Assembly: GCF_009909155.2 (NCBI RefSeq)
Contig: NZ_JAAAPM020000017.1
Location: 24,568-88,567 of the forward strand
DNA: 64,000 bases
Source of the DNA: Flavobacterium undicola
GTDB taxonomy: Bacteria > Bacteroidota > Bacteroidia > Flavobacteriales > Flavobacteriaceae
Direction of reading: 5' to 3'
The notes under the pieces were generated by a model, which was not told where the DNA came from, did not search any database, and worked only from the letters and a program-made list of their open reading frames with translations. The translations under genes were made by a program, and so were the position numbers. This document shows, piece after piece, positions 28,538 to 38,127 of the stretch (positions are counted from its first letter, which is position 1; each line of letters opens with the position of its first letter).

Positions 28538-28906
28538 ATGAATCTTACAAAAAAAATTGTTTTAGCAGAGGATAACTCAATCCTTTCAAAATTGTTACAA
28601 TTCAAATTAGAAAAAGAAGGTTATCACCTCTTAATAGCTACCAATGGTAAAGAAGCTGTTGATCTAATTGAAGACAATAATCCTGACATGATACTAACTG
28701 ATATTATGATGCCTTTCATCAGCGGATTGGAAGTCATTAGTCACGTTAGAAACAAGCTAGAAATGAAAACTCCCATAGTTGTATTTTCTTCTGCAGGTCA
28801 GGAGGAAATGGTTTTGAATGCTTTCAATTTAGGTGCAACCGATTTTATGAGCAAACCTTTTAGTCCAAACGAATTGATTATTCGTATTAAAAGGTTGATG
28901 CAGTAA
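28538..28906 (+). CDS. Single-domain response regulator (CheY-like)
   Basis: This 122-residue receiver domain has no output domain. It has LAEDNS at the start (acidic pair), phospho-acceptor Asp in MILTDIMMP, Ser/Ser in VVFSSAGQ, and Lys in FMSKPFSPNE. It heads the surface-glycan-type gene set on the same strand, 17 bases before the HEAT-repeat gene. It probably controls that machinery by protein contact, as PilZ- and REC-type regulators do in other exopolysaccharide systems; this is inference. Confidence 0.93.
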   Translation: MNLTKKIVLAEDNSILSKLLQFKLEKEGYHLLIATNGKEAVDLIEDNNPDMILTDIMMPFISGLEVISHVRNKLEMKTPIVVFSSAGQEEMVLNAFNLGATDFMSKPFSPNELIIRIKRLMQ

Positions 28907-28923
28907 AGCTAAAATCAACTATT

Positions 28924-30027
28924 ATGTTAGACTTACTCCAAAATAGTATTGATGCGTTCAACAATTCGCATCCACTAATTCGATTTTGTATTTATTTGTC
29001 ATTGCTTTTTATAGCGACCATAGCACTATTGCTTGTCTATTTAAAAAATCTTAGAGACAGATTAAGAATAAAAGGACGAATAGAGGCCACGTATCAAAAG
29101 AAATACGAATCGGATCTTATAGAATATCTATATGCAGGAGATGATAAAAACATAAATGCAGAACAACAAAAAATAGTTGATTATTTAAAACAATGTGGTG
29201 AAAATCGTTTAAAAAGAAAGTTAATAATTGCGACTCTTTTAAAACTAAAGAATGAAATTTCGGGAGAAACTGCGGATGCAATTCAAAATTTATATTATAA
29301 AACGGGATTTATAAACTCAGCAACTTCTAAACTAAAAAGTAAAAAATGGGACAGCGTAGCTAGGGCTATTAGAGAGTTAACGCTATTTGAAATTAAAGAA
29401 GCACATGATGAAATTATTCAATTAATAAACCATCCTAAGAAAGAAGTGCGTAATGAAATTCAAAAATATTTAGTGCAATTATTTCGTTTTGACGGACTTG
29501 AATTTTTGAATGTATTAGAAAATCCACTTTCGGAATTGGACCAAATTCAATTATTAGAAATTTTAAATAAATTTAATAATATGGAAGTTCCAGATATGAA
29601 TAATTGGTTGCGCTCAACAAACAATTCTGTTATTTCATTCACACTGAAACTTGCCAAAATATACAATCAATACGGTGCTAAAGACGAAATTATTGCGCTC
29701 TTTAATCACCCAAATACTGAAATTAGAATCGAAGCGATTAATGTTGTTAATCATTTAGGAATTTTTGAAGCTGTAGAAATCTTAAAAGAAGATTATTTTA
29801 CAAGAACTTTAGAAGAGCAAATTGCATTTTTCAAAATGATGGAAGAGATGTCAATGCCAGACGATGTTTCGTTTATTAGAGAACACATTCAGCATGATAA
29901 TTTTCACATTCGAATTTCAGTAATGAAAATCATGAACTTAATTACAGTTGACAGCGACAACACTTTTAAAGTCAATACTGTAACTCCTGATTTTACAATC
30001 GATAAAGATCTAACCATAGCCAGTTAA
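28924..30027 (+). CDS. HEAT-repeat protein with one N-terminal membrane helix
   Basis: This 367-residue protein has a single transmembrane segment (about 20-42, ending in LLLVYLKNLRDRLR). A long alpha-helical region follows with HEAT-like repeats, e.g. AREELTLFE-type helices IRELTLFEIKEAHDEIIQLI, NHPKKEVRNEIQKYL, and NHPNTEIRIEAINVVNHLG. It is likely a cytoplasmic scaffold anchored to the inner membrane. It lies between the receiver gene and the glycosyltransferase gene (2 bases away), so it may link the regulator to the synthase. Function inferred only. Confidence 0.78.
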   Translation: MLDLLQNSIDAFNNSHPLIRFCIYLSLLFIATIALLLVYLKNLRDRLRIKGRIEATYQKKYESDLIEYLYAGDDKNINAEQQKIVDYLKQCGENRLKRKLIIATLLKLKNEISGETADAIQNLYYKTGFINSATSKLKSKKWDSVARAIRELTLFEIKEAHDEIIQLINHPKKEVRNEIQKYLVQLFRFDGLEFLNVLENPLSELDQIQLLEILNKFNNMEVPDMNNWLRSTNNSVISFTLKLAKIYNQYGAKDEIIALFNHPNTEIRIEAINVVNHLGIFEAVEILKEDYFTRTLEEQIAFFKMMEEMSMPDDVSFIREHIQHDNFHIRISVMKIMNLITVDSDNTFKVNTVTPDFTIDKDLTIAS

Positions 30028-30029
30028 TT

Positions 30030-31460
30030 ATGATTCAAAATTTACCCGAACTACTGATCAACTTTTTTGATTACATTTTTTTTGGTTTCGCAATGGCTGC
30101 GATATCATCCTATATTATTTTAGCGATAATATCAGCTTTTGAAACAGTAAATTATATGAAGAAAAATAGTTTTGTAAACTATACCGAAATATTATCTTCA
30201 TCTATTTCTCCATCCATTTCTATCATTGCTCCAGCTTATAATGAAAGCTTAAACATAGTAGAAAATGTGCGCTCTTTGCTTTCTAATCATTATGTAAATT
30301 ACGATGTAATTATCATAAATGATGGTAGTAAAGACGATAGTTTAGAGAAATTAATTGCTGCTTACGACTTGGTAAAAGTAGATTATTTGATCAATAATCA
30401 AATTGAGACAAAGCCACTCAGAAAAGGTGTTTTTAAATCTACCAATCCTGCTTTTGAAAAATTAATTGTGGTTGACAAAGAAAATGGAGGAAAAGCCGAT
30501 GCGCTAAATTTAGGTTTAAATATTAGTACTAATAAATATGTTGCCTGTATTGATGTTGACTGTTTATTATTAGAAGATTCTTTGCAAAAGATGATCAAAC
30601 CTTTTCTTGAAGCTACTGATCATAAAGTTATTGCCGCGGGTGGAGTGATTAGAATTGCTAATTCTTGTATCATAAAAGACGGAAAACTACTCGAGATTAA
30701 CTTTCCTAAAAACAACATTGTAAGAGGACAAATTTTAGAATATTTAAGAGCTTTTCTATTAGGTCGAATGGCTTGGAGTAAACTCAACGGATTATTAGTT
30801 ATTTCGGGAGCTTTTGGTTTATTTGATAAAAAAATTGCTCTTGAAGTAGGTGGATACGACACTAAAACGGTGGGAGAAGATATGGAAATCATCGTGAGAA
30901 TGAGACGCCATATGGAAGAGAAAAAAGAAAAATACAGAGTGGCTTACATTCCGGATCCTCTGTGCTGGACAGAAGCTCCTGATAATTACAAAATTTTTAT
31001 CTCTCAAAGAAACAGATGGACTCGTGGTACCATTGAAACACTTAAAAAACACCGAAAAATTGGATTCAATCCAAAATACAACTCATTAGGGACACTAAGT
31101 TATCCGTATTGGTTTTTATTTGAAAGACTAGCCCCTATTGTAGAAATCCTAGGCTTATTTTACTTTTCAATACTCATTATTACTAATAATGTAGTTTGGA
31201 GTTATGCTATATTATTTCTTATTTTAGCCTATCTGTTTACCGTAATATTTTCTATCATTACCATTATAACCGAAGAACTTACTTACCATCAATACACTAA
31301 AAAAGGAATGGGCTTACAACTAATAAAAACTGCTTTTACAGAACCGATACTCAATCATCCATTCATTTTATATGCGGCGTTAAAAGGAAATTTCGACTAC
31401 TATTTTAATAAATCAATTAAATGGGGCGAAATGACGCGCAAAGGAATGAGCAATATTTAA
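30030..31460 (+). CDS. Processive family 2 glycosyltransferase (PgaC/cellulose-synthase-like)
   Basis: This 476-residue membrane enzyme has one N-terminal helix and at least two to three C-terminal helices. The GT-A motifs are IIINDGSKDDS (first Asp), ACIDVDCLL (DxD), VGEDMEIIVRM (TED/GED base) and QRNRWTRG (QxxRW). This is the set found in processive beta-glycan synthases such as PgaC/IcaA. It probably polymerises a surface polysaccharide from a nucleotide sugar; the sugar cannot be told. It is the synthase of the 28538-35178 gene set. Confidence 0.9.
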   Translation: MIQNLPELLINFFDYIFFGFAMAAISSYIILAIISAFETVNYMKKNSFVNYTEILSSSISPSISIIAPAYNESLNIVENVRSLLSNHYVNYDVIIINDGSKDDSLEKLIAAYDLVKVDYLINNQIETKPLRKGVFKSTNPAFEKLIVVDKENGGKADALNLGLNISTNKYVACIDVDCLLLEDSLQKMIKPFLEATDHKVIAAGGVIRIANSCIIKDGKLLEINFPKNNIVRGQILEYLRAFLLGRMAWSKLNGLLVISGAFGLFDKKIALEVGGYDTKTVGEDMEIIVRMRRHMEEKKEKYRVAYIPDPLCWTEAPDNYKIFISQRNRWTRGTIETLKKHRKIGFNPKYNSLGTLSYPYWFLFERLAPIVEILGLFYFSILIITNNVVWSYAILFLILAYLFTVIFSIITIITEELTYHQYTKKGMGLQLIKTAFTEPILNHPFILYAALKGNFDYYFNKSIKWGEMTRKGMSNI

Positions 31461-31486
31461 TTTAGAAATTACACAAATTATCTTCA

Positions 31487-33916
31487 ATGGACAATAATCA
31501 ACAAGTAAAGAATCAATTCAATTACGGCTATTTATGTTTTTCAATGGTATTCGTTTTTTGGTTGATTAGCATTTTCGAAATATGTGCTAAAATCTATACT
31601 GGAATTGAAATATCGAATACTGCAATTGCATTATTTTACAAATTAATTAATGATTTTTGGACGGTTCTCCTAATTAGTCTTTTAGTTCTGCCACTTTATT
31701 TAGTTTTGCATTACAGCAAAATAAAATGGAAAGACACTCCCATAAAGATTCTTTTCACACTAATTATCATTGGTCAATTTGCACTGACTAAATACCATTT
31801 AACAACACTAGTTAATCTAGGAGCTGATTTTTTAGGGTATTCGCCTGATGACATGTACACAACTGTTACAGCATCAGAAACATTTTCTATTTTATATTTT
31901 GTGCCTTTTATTGCATTTCCGTTATTATACTGGGGAATTAATAAATTCATTTCAAGTAAAATAATTGAAAAAAAACTGTTTGTAATTACCGGAATAGCTG
32001 CTGTTATTTGTCTTCTAATAAAATTTTTAATTCCCGAAGTAGCAGATACGCTGTATCAAAATAAACTTGCCTATTTCACAAACGATATCATCCGATTTCA
32101 AAATGAAAAAAAGCAATTCAATGTAGCAGATTTAAAGTATAAAAAAGAATATCCTTTATTAAAACCTTTCTCAGCCACTCCTGATGTTCTGGCTCCTTTT
32201 TTCGAAATTAAAGAAGAGAAACCAAACATCGTAATAATTATTGTAGAAGGTTTAGGTGATGAGTTTATTGGCAAAAATGAATATCGTGGCTTTACACCAT
32301 TTTTAGATTCTTTAATCCCAAAGTCATTGTATTGGGAAAATTTTGTTAGTAATGCGGGACGAACTTTTGGTGCCTTGCCTTCTATTTTAGGTTCATTGCC
32401 TTACGGCGAAAAAGGTTTTCTGGAAATGAAACCCTTACCAGCTCACAGCTCACTTATTAGTATTTTAAAATCGAATGGCTACAACACTACTTTTTATTGT
32501 GGTGACGAATCCAGTTTTGACCACCGCATCAATTTCTTAGAATACAACAATATTGATGACGTTATAGACATCAATAAATTTGGCCCAAGCTATAAAAAAA
32601 CAAAAGCAAACTCTGGAGGTTTTAGTTGGGGTTATCCTGATGCCGAAATTTTCAAAAAGACGCTTACTGAAATTGACACTAAAAAAGGCCCACGCTTAGA
32701 TGTAGTGATGACATTGACCAATCACGAACCTTTTGAATTTCCGGAGAAGCCAGAGTATCTAAAAAAGGTGGACCAAATTATCAATACAAACAAAACACTC
32801 GACCTTTCTAAATCGGAAGTTGAAACCTACAAAAACATCTACGCCAGTTTGTTGTACACCGATCATTCGATTCAAAAATTCATGGAATCTTATGCAAAAA
32901 GACCGGATTACAAGAATACAATTTTTGTAATAACAGGAGACCACCGTTTGATTCCAATTGCTCAAAAAGACAAATTATGTCGTTTTCACGTGCCATTGTA
33001 CATCTACAGCCCGATGCTAAAAAAAGCACAGACTTTTAAATCGGTTTCTTCTCATTGGGACATTACTCCAAGTTTACTTTCGTTTTTAATGAATAATTAC
33101 AAAATGAATAAACTGGAAAAAACAGCCTGGATGAGTTCTGGATTAGACACTGTTAAGCGTTTTAGAAATATTCATACTATTCCTATTATGCAAAACAAAG
33201 GTGTTATCAATGAGTTTATTTATAAAGACTATTTGTATTCAAACGGAGAATTATTTAAGATTGATCAAAACTTTCAAACCACAAAAATTAGCGATAGTGA
33301 CATCTTAAAAACAATTGAAGACAGTTTACAAGAAACTAAAAAACTGAATGCTTATTTGACTCAAAAGAATAAGATTATTCCAAAATCCTTGTTGATTTAC
33401 AGCAAAGCTGCTTTCGATTTTTCAAAAGAAGAACTGGCATATATCAAGAAGGAAACCAAAAAATTAACCACTGATCAAATCTTCTTTAAAGCCAGAGATT
33501 TGGCTTTTAACAATCAAAGAAAAGAAGCGCGTGTATTATGCAATTACATCTTAAATGAGTTGCCTAATTATGCCGATGTAAGAACGCTAAAAGGAAGAAC
33601 GCTGGCCTGGGACAAAGATTATAAAAATGCTGAAAAAGAATTACTGGAAGTAATAAAAAGAACGCCATTTTATTATGACAGTTACCTTGCTTTAATGGAC
33701 GTCTATTGGTGGACTAACCAAGATAAAAAAGGAATTGCAATTGCTCAAAAAGCCTTAAAAAATGACGTTAAAAATCCAGAGTTAGGAATTAAATTAGCCA
33801 AAGCATACCAAAGAACAAATCATTTAGCTATGGCCAATAAAGCTATTGATAGTATGTTGAAACAAGATCCTAACAACAGTGAATACATCAAAATCAAAAA
33901 AGAATTAAAACAATGA
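31487..33916 (+). CDS. LTA-synthase-like sulfatase-superfamily membrane enzyme with TPR tail
   Basis: The protein has 809 residues. About five N-terminal membrane helices (roughly 15-35, 58-76, 87-103, 132-150, 164-182) precede an extracytoplasmic alkaline-phosphatase-superfamily domain (about 245-560). Metal and active-site positions are PNIVIIIVEGLGDE, probable nucleophile Thr in SNAGRTFGALPS (about 293), LTNHEPFEFP and ITGDHRLIP. The C-terminal 150 residues (from about 660) are TPR repeats. LTA synthases of this fold transfer phosphoglycerol from lipid to glycans, and related enzymes transfer phosphoethanolamine. It probably decorates the glycan made by the neighbouring glycosyltransferase. 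Its stop overlaps the YaiO gene by 4 bases. Confidence 0.88.
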   Translation: MDNNQQVKNQFNYGYLCFSMVFVFWLISIFEICAKIYTGIEISNTAIALFYKLINDFWTVLLISLLVLPLYLVLHYSKIKWKDTPIKILFTLIIIGQFALTKYHLTTLVNLGADFLGYSPDDMYTTVTASETFSILYFVPFIAFPLLYWGINKFISSKIIEKKLFVITGIAAVICLLIKFLIPEVADTLYQNKLAYFTNDIIRFQNEKKQFNVADLKYKKEYPLLKPFSATPDVLAPFFEIKEEKPNIVIIIVEGLGDEFIGKNEYRGFTPFLDSLIPKSLYWENFVSNAGRTFGALPSILGSLPYGEKGFLEMKPLPAHSSLISILKSNGYNTTFYCGDESSFDHRINFLEYNNIDDVIDINKFGPSYKKTKANSGGFSWGYPDAEIFKKTLTEIDTKKGPRLDVVMTLTNHEPFEFPEKPEYLKKVDQIINTNKTLDLSKSEVETYKNIYASLLYTDHSIQKFMESYAKRPDYKNTIFVITGDHRLIPIAQKDKLCRFHVPLYIYSPMLKKAQTFKSVSSHWDITPSLLSFLMNNYKMNKLEKTAWMSSGLDTVKRFRNIHTIPIMQNKGVINEFIYKDYLYSNGELFKIDQNFQTTKISDSDILKTIEDSLQETKKLNAYLTQKNKIIPKSLLIYSKAAFDFSKEELAYIKKETKKLTTDQIFFKARDLAFNNQRKEARVLCNYILNELPNYADVRTLKGRTLAWDKDYKNAEKELLEVIKRTPFYYDSYLALMDVYWWTNQDKKGIAIAQKALKNDVKNPELGIKLAKAYQRTNHLAMANKAIDSMLKQDPNNSEYIKIKKELKQ

Positions 33917-35178
33917 TAAGTAAACCAATTATCAAATTAACAATACTGTTTACGCTTACTTGCTTTTTCCAAATGCAAGCACAAGTTACACCATACAATG
34001 GAAATCCGGATACTTCATTTGAAACAGCTCGCCAACTGGCTTTCAATCAGCAAAGAAAACAGGCACAAGACACCTTAGTAAAGGTCTTAAAAAAATATCC
34101 TGACTACCATGAGATCCGTACTTTCTTAGCGTCTACTTATTCCTGGGATGGTGATTATAAAAAAGCTCGAAAAGAGTATGCTTATGTAATTGAAAAAGCA
34201 CCTCAAAACAAAGAAAATTGGGTTGCAGCTATTAAAAATGAATCTTGGAGTGATGCACATTATGATGCTTTAGAAATGGCTAAAACGGCGTTGAAGATTT
34301 TTCCTAACGATACCGAAATTACTCTGCTAAAAGCCAGCGCACTAAAAAACATTGATAAACCAATAGAAGCGCAAAGCACCATTAAAGAACTTGTTGCCAA
34401 AAACCCAGATAATAAAGAAGCCAAAGAATTTCTAAATGATTTAAACAGTACAGTACGAACAAATAACATTGGAGTAAGAGCAGCTGTAGATCTATATTCT
34501 AAGGTATTTGATCCTATGCAATACTACACTTTGAGTTATAGTAAACAAACAAAATACGGAAGCATTATAGGGAAATTTAATTTCAGTCGAAGATTTAATG
34601 AAAATGGAACTCAGGTAGAAATCGATATGTATCCTAAAATTACAAAAGGGTTATACGCTTATGTAAATGTAGGATTTGCTAATACTTTTCTATTTCCTGA
34701 TTTAAGATATGGTGCTGAATTGTACAAATCATTACCACATAGTTTAGAAATTTCGGCAGGTTTTAGAACTTTAAAATACAGCACTACAACTAATATTTAC
34801 ACAGGTTCCATTGGTTGGTACACTGGAAACAGCTACTGGTCTTTACGCCCATATTTCACTCCTGGTGACGGAGGAACCAGTACTTCGGCAGCATTAAATT
34901 ATAGAAAATACCGCCAAAACGCCGATAATTACATCAGTTTTGTATACAGCATGGGGATTTCTCCCGAAGTCAACCAATTTAAATTTGATGCCAATGACGC
35001 AGCCATTATCAATTTAAAAACACAACGTTTCAATGTTGGCTACTTTTTCTCAACTAACAAAGACAAAAATGCCTGGGGAGCACAATTTGATGTAGCACAT
35101 CAGGAAATAAGTTTTGATCCCGGAAATTATTTTTGGATTTATTCACTTAGTGTTTCCTGGAATTTAAAATTTAAATAA
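33913..35178 (+). CDS. TPR plus YaiO-family outer-membrane beta-barrel protein
   Basis: The protein has 421 residues and a signal peptide (about 1-24, ends MQAQ). A TPR region of about 155 residues starts with ARQLAFNQQRKQAQDTLVKV. A YaiO beta-barrel domain (about 190-421) then has alternating aromatic strands and a terminal SLSVSWNLKFK. TPR plus barrel recalls PgaA/AlgK-AlgE type export proteins for exopolysaccharides. The TPR module closely resembles the C-terminal tail of the upstream sulfatase-like protein. Translational overlap of 4 bases with that gene supports joint production. Confidence 0.87.
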   Translation: MISKPIIKLTILFTLTCFFQMQAQVTPYNGNPDTSFETARQLAFNQQRKQAQDTLVKVLKKYPDYHEIRTFLASTYSWDGDYKKARKEYAYVIEKAPQNKENWVAAIKNESWSDAHYDALEMAKTALKIFPNDTEITLLKASALKNIDKPIEAQSTIKELVAKNPDNKEAKEFLNDLNSTVRTNNIGVRAAVDLYSKVFDPMQYYTLSYSKQTKYGSIIGKFNFSRRFNENGTQVEIDMYPKITKGLYAYVNVGFANTFLFPDLRYGAELYKSLPHSLEISAGFRTLKYSTTTNIYTGSIGWYTGNSYWSLRPYFTPGDGGTSTSAALNYRKYRQNADNYISFVYSMGISPEVNQFKFDANDAAIINLKTQRFNVGYFFSTNKDKNAWGAQFDVAHQEISFDPGNYFWIYSLSVSWNLKFK

Positions 35179-35215
35179 TTAAGAATAAAGATTACACACT
35201 GATTATAGATAATTA

Positions 35216-35342
35216 TTTCACAAAGATTCACAAAGAAGACTCAAAGCATCGCTAAGTTATTTAATCAACTTTATGGATAAATTTAACTCTAAAAAAAGCT
35301 TCGTGAAACTCTGTGTTTTTTTCTTTGTGAATCTTTGTGAAA
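35216..35342. repeat. Perfect 22-base inverted repeat pair in intergenic region
   Basis: Arms TTTCACAAAGATTCACAAAG plus AA (35216-35237) and its exact complement (35321-35342) flank 83 bases. Each arm contains an internal CACAAAGATT(C) near-repeat, and a related TTCGTGAAACTCTGTG lies between them. It is non-coding, after the YaiO gene and before the helicase gene. I recall similar CACAAAG-rich intergenic repeats in Flavobacterium. It can form a long RNA hairpin and may also terminate the upstream transcript. Confidence 0.75.
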
Positions 35343-35420
35343 CAGTATTAAAAGCTCGTTGCAAAAAAGAATAAAGCGGTTATTTTCAAAAAGACTATCT
35401 TTGCACAAAATATACGTTTT

Positions 35421-36770
35421 ATGGCTACTTTCGAGCAATTCAATCTTCCTAAATCATTACAAAAAGCAATCGATGAATTAGGGCTTACAACCCCTACTCC
35501 TATTCAGGAGAAATCTTTCTCTGTAATTATGTCTGGAAGAGATATGATGGGAATTGCACAAACAGGTACGGGTAAAACCTTTGCCTACTTATTACCAATA
35601 CTAAAACAATACAAATTTAGTGTTACGCATACACCCAAAATTGTCGTTTTAGTTCCTACCCGAGAACTTGTGGTTCAGGTTGTAGAAGAAATAGAAAAGC
35701 TAACCCAGTTTATGTCTATTCGAACTATCGGAATTTTTGGAGGTGTGAATATCAATACACAAAAAAAATCGGTTTATGAAGGTTCTGACATTCTTGTGGG
35801 AACTCCCGGTAGAACCATGGATTTAACGCTGGATAATGTCGTTCGTTTTGAAGATATGCAAAAGCTGGTAATTGACGAATTTGACGAAATGTTGAATTTA
35901 GGTTTCCGAACTCAACTTACAGCCTTATTAGCGATGATGCCTAAAAAACGTCAAAACATTTTATTTTCGGCTACAATGACAGATGAAGTCGATGCTATTT
36001 TGAACGATTATTTCGATTACCCTGAAGAAGTAACACTTTCAGCATCAGGAACTCCATTAGAAAAAATCAAGCAAATTACTTATAACGTTCCTAATTTCAA
36101 TACCAAAGTCAATTTACTGAAACATTTATTAGCAACCAACGAAGACATGAGTCGTGTTTTGATATTTGTTAACAATAAAAAGATTGCCGATTTACTTCAT
36201 GAGAATATTGAGGAGAATTTTGAAGGGCAATTTGGTGTAATTCACTCTAATAAATCTCAGAATTACCGTTTGAATACGATGGCTTCTTTTCAAGAAGGAG
36301 AACTTCGCGGATTAATCACATCAGATATTATGGCCAGAGGATTGGACATTTCGAATATTACTCACGTAGTCAATTTTGAAATGCCCGAAGAACCTGAATT
36401 GTACATGCACCGTATTGGTCGTACCGGTCGTGCCGATGCAACAGGAACAGCAATAAGTTTTATTACGCCACGAGAAGAAGAATTGAAAGTGGAAGTGGAA
36501 GTATTGATGAATATGGAATTAGACATCGAAGATTTCCCTGAAGAAGTTGAAGTTTCTGTAAAATTAATCGGGCCTGAAAAAGACAGACAACCCATTAAGA
36601 TTTTAATGAAAAAACCTAAATTAACAGGAGATGGGGCTTTTCAAGAAAAAAGCAAAAAGAACAAAAAAGTCAATTTGGGTGGACCTGGTGTAACCAAGAA
36701 AAAAACGCATGGCTCTGTTAATAGAAATATGCTAAAAAAACAAGCTGCTAAAAAGAAGAAGAAAAAATAA
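35421..36770 (+). CDS. DEAD-box ATP-dependent RNA helicase (DEFD variant)
   Basis: This 449-residue RhlE/DeaD-type helicase has Q-motif TPTPIQEKSF, Walker A AQTGTGKT, PTREL, GTPGR, motif II DEFD (not DEAD), SAT, and the C-terminal lobe with ARGLDI and HRIGRTGR. The Lys-rich C-terminal tail (ending KKKKKK) is likely RNA-binding. It acts on RNA structure during ribosome biogenesis or cold response by family analogy. The -7-like TATCTTTG (35396-35403) lies 17 bases before the start. Asp-Glu-Phe-Asp in motif II keeps the metal- and ATP-contacting acids. Confidence 0.92.
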   Translation: MATFEQFNLPKSLQKAIDELGLTTPTPIQEKSFSVIMSGRDMMGIAQTGTGKTFAYLLPILKQYKFSVTHTPKIVVLVPTRELVVQVVEEIEKLTQFMSIRTIGIFGGVNINTQKKSVYEGSDILVGTPGRTMDLTLDNVVRFEDMQKLVIDEFDEMLNLGFRTQLTALLAMMPKKRQNILFSATMTDEVDAILNDYFDYPEEVTLSASGTPLEKIKQITYNVPNFNTKVNLLKHLLATNEDMSRVLIFVNNKKIADLLHENIEENFEGQFGVIHSNKSQNYRLNTMASFQEGELRGLITSDIMARGLDISNITHVVNFEMPEEPELYMHRIGRTGRADATGTAISFITPREEELKVEVEVLMNMELDIEDFPEEVEVSVKLIGPEKDRQPIKILMKKPKLTGDGAFQEKSKKNKKVNLGGPGVTKKKTHGSVNRNMLKKQAAKKKKKK

Positions 36771-36776
36771 AATTAC

Positions 36777-36816
36777 AAAGCCTAAAGATGAAAGAAATTC
36801 ATTTTTAGGCTTTTTT
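36777..36816. terminator. Bidirectional terminator
   Basis: Stem AAAGCCTAAA / TTTTAGGCTT around an A-rich loop is followed by T6. It lies between the convergent helicase and lactonase genes. Confidence 0.85.
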
Positions 36817-36839
36817 ATTAAAATCGAAGTACAAATAAT

Positions 36840-37952
36840 TTAGCTTTTTGCAAAAACCAAACAAACGGGTGAACACAAATAAATTCTTTTGCCTGTATCT
36901 TCGAGAGCGCCCGTATTTTTATTTATTTTAAAAATCATTACATCATTCGAATATTGATGAGCAACTAAAAGGAAATTTCCTGAAGGATCAATTGCAAAAT
37001 TTCGTGGCCCCTGCCCCAATGTACTCGTTTGTCCTAATGATTCTAACTTACCATTTTTTTTAATTTTGAAAATCGAAATTGTATTCGCTTCTCCTCTATT
37101 GGAAGCATATAAAAATTTCCCGTCAGGTGAAATATGAATATCGGCTGAACTAAAAGTTCCCTTGAAGTCTTTTGCCAAAATAGTAGTTTCGTCTATTTTT
37201 TTCAATTTCCCATTCGAATAATTAAACGTCGTCAAACTGCCATCTAATTCTTGTAATAAATAAACCAGCTTTCCATCATTACTGAACGTTAAATGTCTGG
37301 GTCCACTACCCGATTTCACAGCAATACTGTCCGAAATCTTTAAAAATTCATTCGTTGAATTCGAATCATAATGATAAGAATAGACCTTATCGTTTCCTAA
37401 ATCATTTACCAATATAAACTTTTTATCCGGTGAAAAATAAACCATATGAACATGGGGTTTCTCTTGTCTTTGTACATTTATTCCTTTACCAAAATGTTGA
37501 ATTACTTGCTTAGCAGCAGTAATACTTCCATCTTGATTCTTCGCAAAAACAGCAATATTTCCGCCAGAATAATTAGCAACAATAACATTTTTTTCGTCAT
37601 TAATAATGTAACAAGGATCAGCACCTTTAGAATCCTGCTGATTAATTAGGTTTATTGCACCACTTTTTGCATCAAATTTAAAAGAACTTACTGTACTATT
37701 ATAGCCATTCTCATTAACAGCATATACAAATTGATTATCATTAGAAACCGTCAAATAACTCGGACTAACAACCGTTGAAGAGGCATTTTTAAAACTAAAT
37801 TCAGCAGTATTTACATCAAAATCATAGACATAAATACCTTTACTCTCACAGCTATTAGTATAAGTTCCTATTAGTAAATTCAATTTGTTTTCCTGAGCAA
37901 ATGCTGTCGTTATAGCAAAAACAAGAAGTAAAGTATTGTATGTTTTTTTCAT
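36840..37952 (-). CDS. Exported lactonase-family beta-propeller (6-phosphogluconolactonase type)
   Basis: This 370-residue protein has a signal peptide (about 1-20, TTAFAQ). It then shows the lactonase/Pgl-type seven-bladed propeller pattern: LLIGTYTNSCESKGIYVYDFD, PSYLTVSNDNQFVYAVNE, GSGPRHLTFSNDGKLVYLLQELDGSLT, and GQGPRNFAIDPSGNFLLVAHQ. YbhE-type cytoplasmic 6-phosphogluconolactonases have this fold. The signal peptide here implies a periplasmic enzyme, so the lactone substrate may differ. It stands alone, convergent with the helicase. Confidence 0.9.
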   Translation of the reverse strand: MKKTYNTLLLVFAITTAFAQENKLNLLIGTYTNSCESKGIYVYDFDVNTAEFSFKNASSTVVSPSYLTVSNDNQFVYAVNENGYNSTVSSFKFDAKSGAINLINQQDSKGADPCYIINDEKNVIVANYSGGNIAVFAKNQDGSITAAKQVIQHFGKGINVQRQEKPHVHMVYFSPDKKFILVNDLGNDKVYSYHYDSNSTNEFLKISDSIAVKSGSGPRHLTFSNDGKLVYLLQELDGSLTTFNYSNGKLKKIDETTILAKDFKGTFSSADIHISPDGKFLYASNRGEANTISIFKIKKNGKLESLGQTSTLGQGPRNFAIDPSGNFLLVAHQYSNDVMIFKINKNTGALEDTGKRIYLCSPVCLVFAKS

Positions 37953-38127
37953 GTTGTTTTTTATAGTAAGTAAAACTACAATTATATTTTCTATTTCTTG
38001 AAGGTAAACAATCTAAAAAAAGAACATTTGACTAAGTAATATCTTATAAAAAATAATTACATTCGTTTACTTTATTTAGCAAAATAAAATCTATAACCTA
38101 TTAATCAAACCAAAAACAAATTTTATT

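Noticed and set aside
35216..35342. CRISPR-like array
   Set aside because: Only two arms in inverted orientation, without regular spacers or cas genes.
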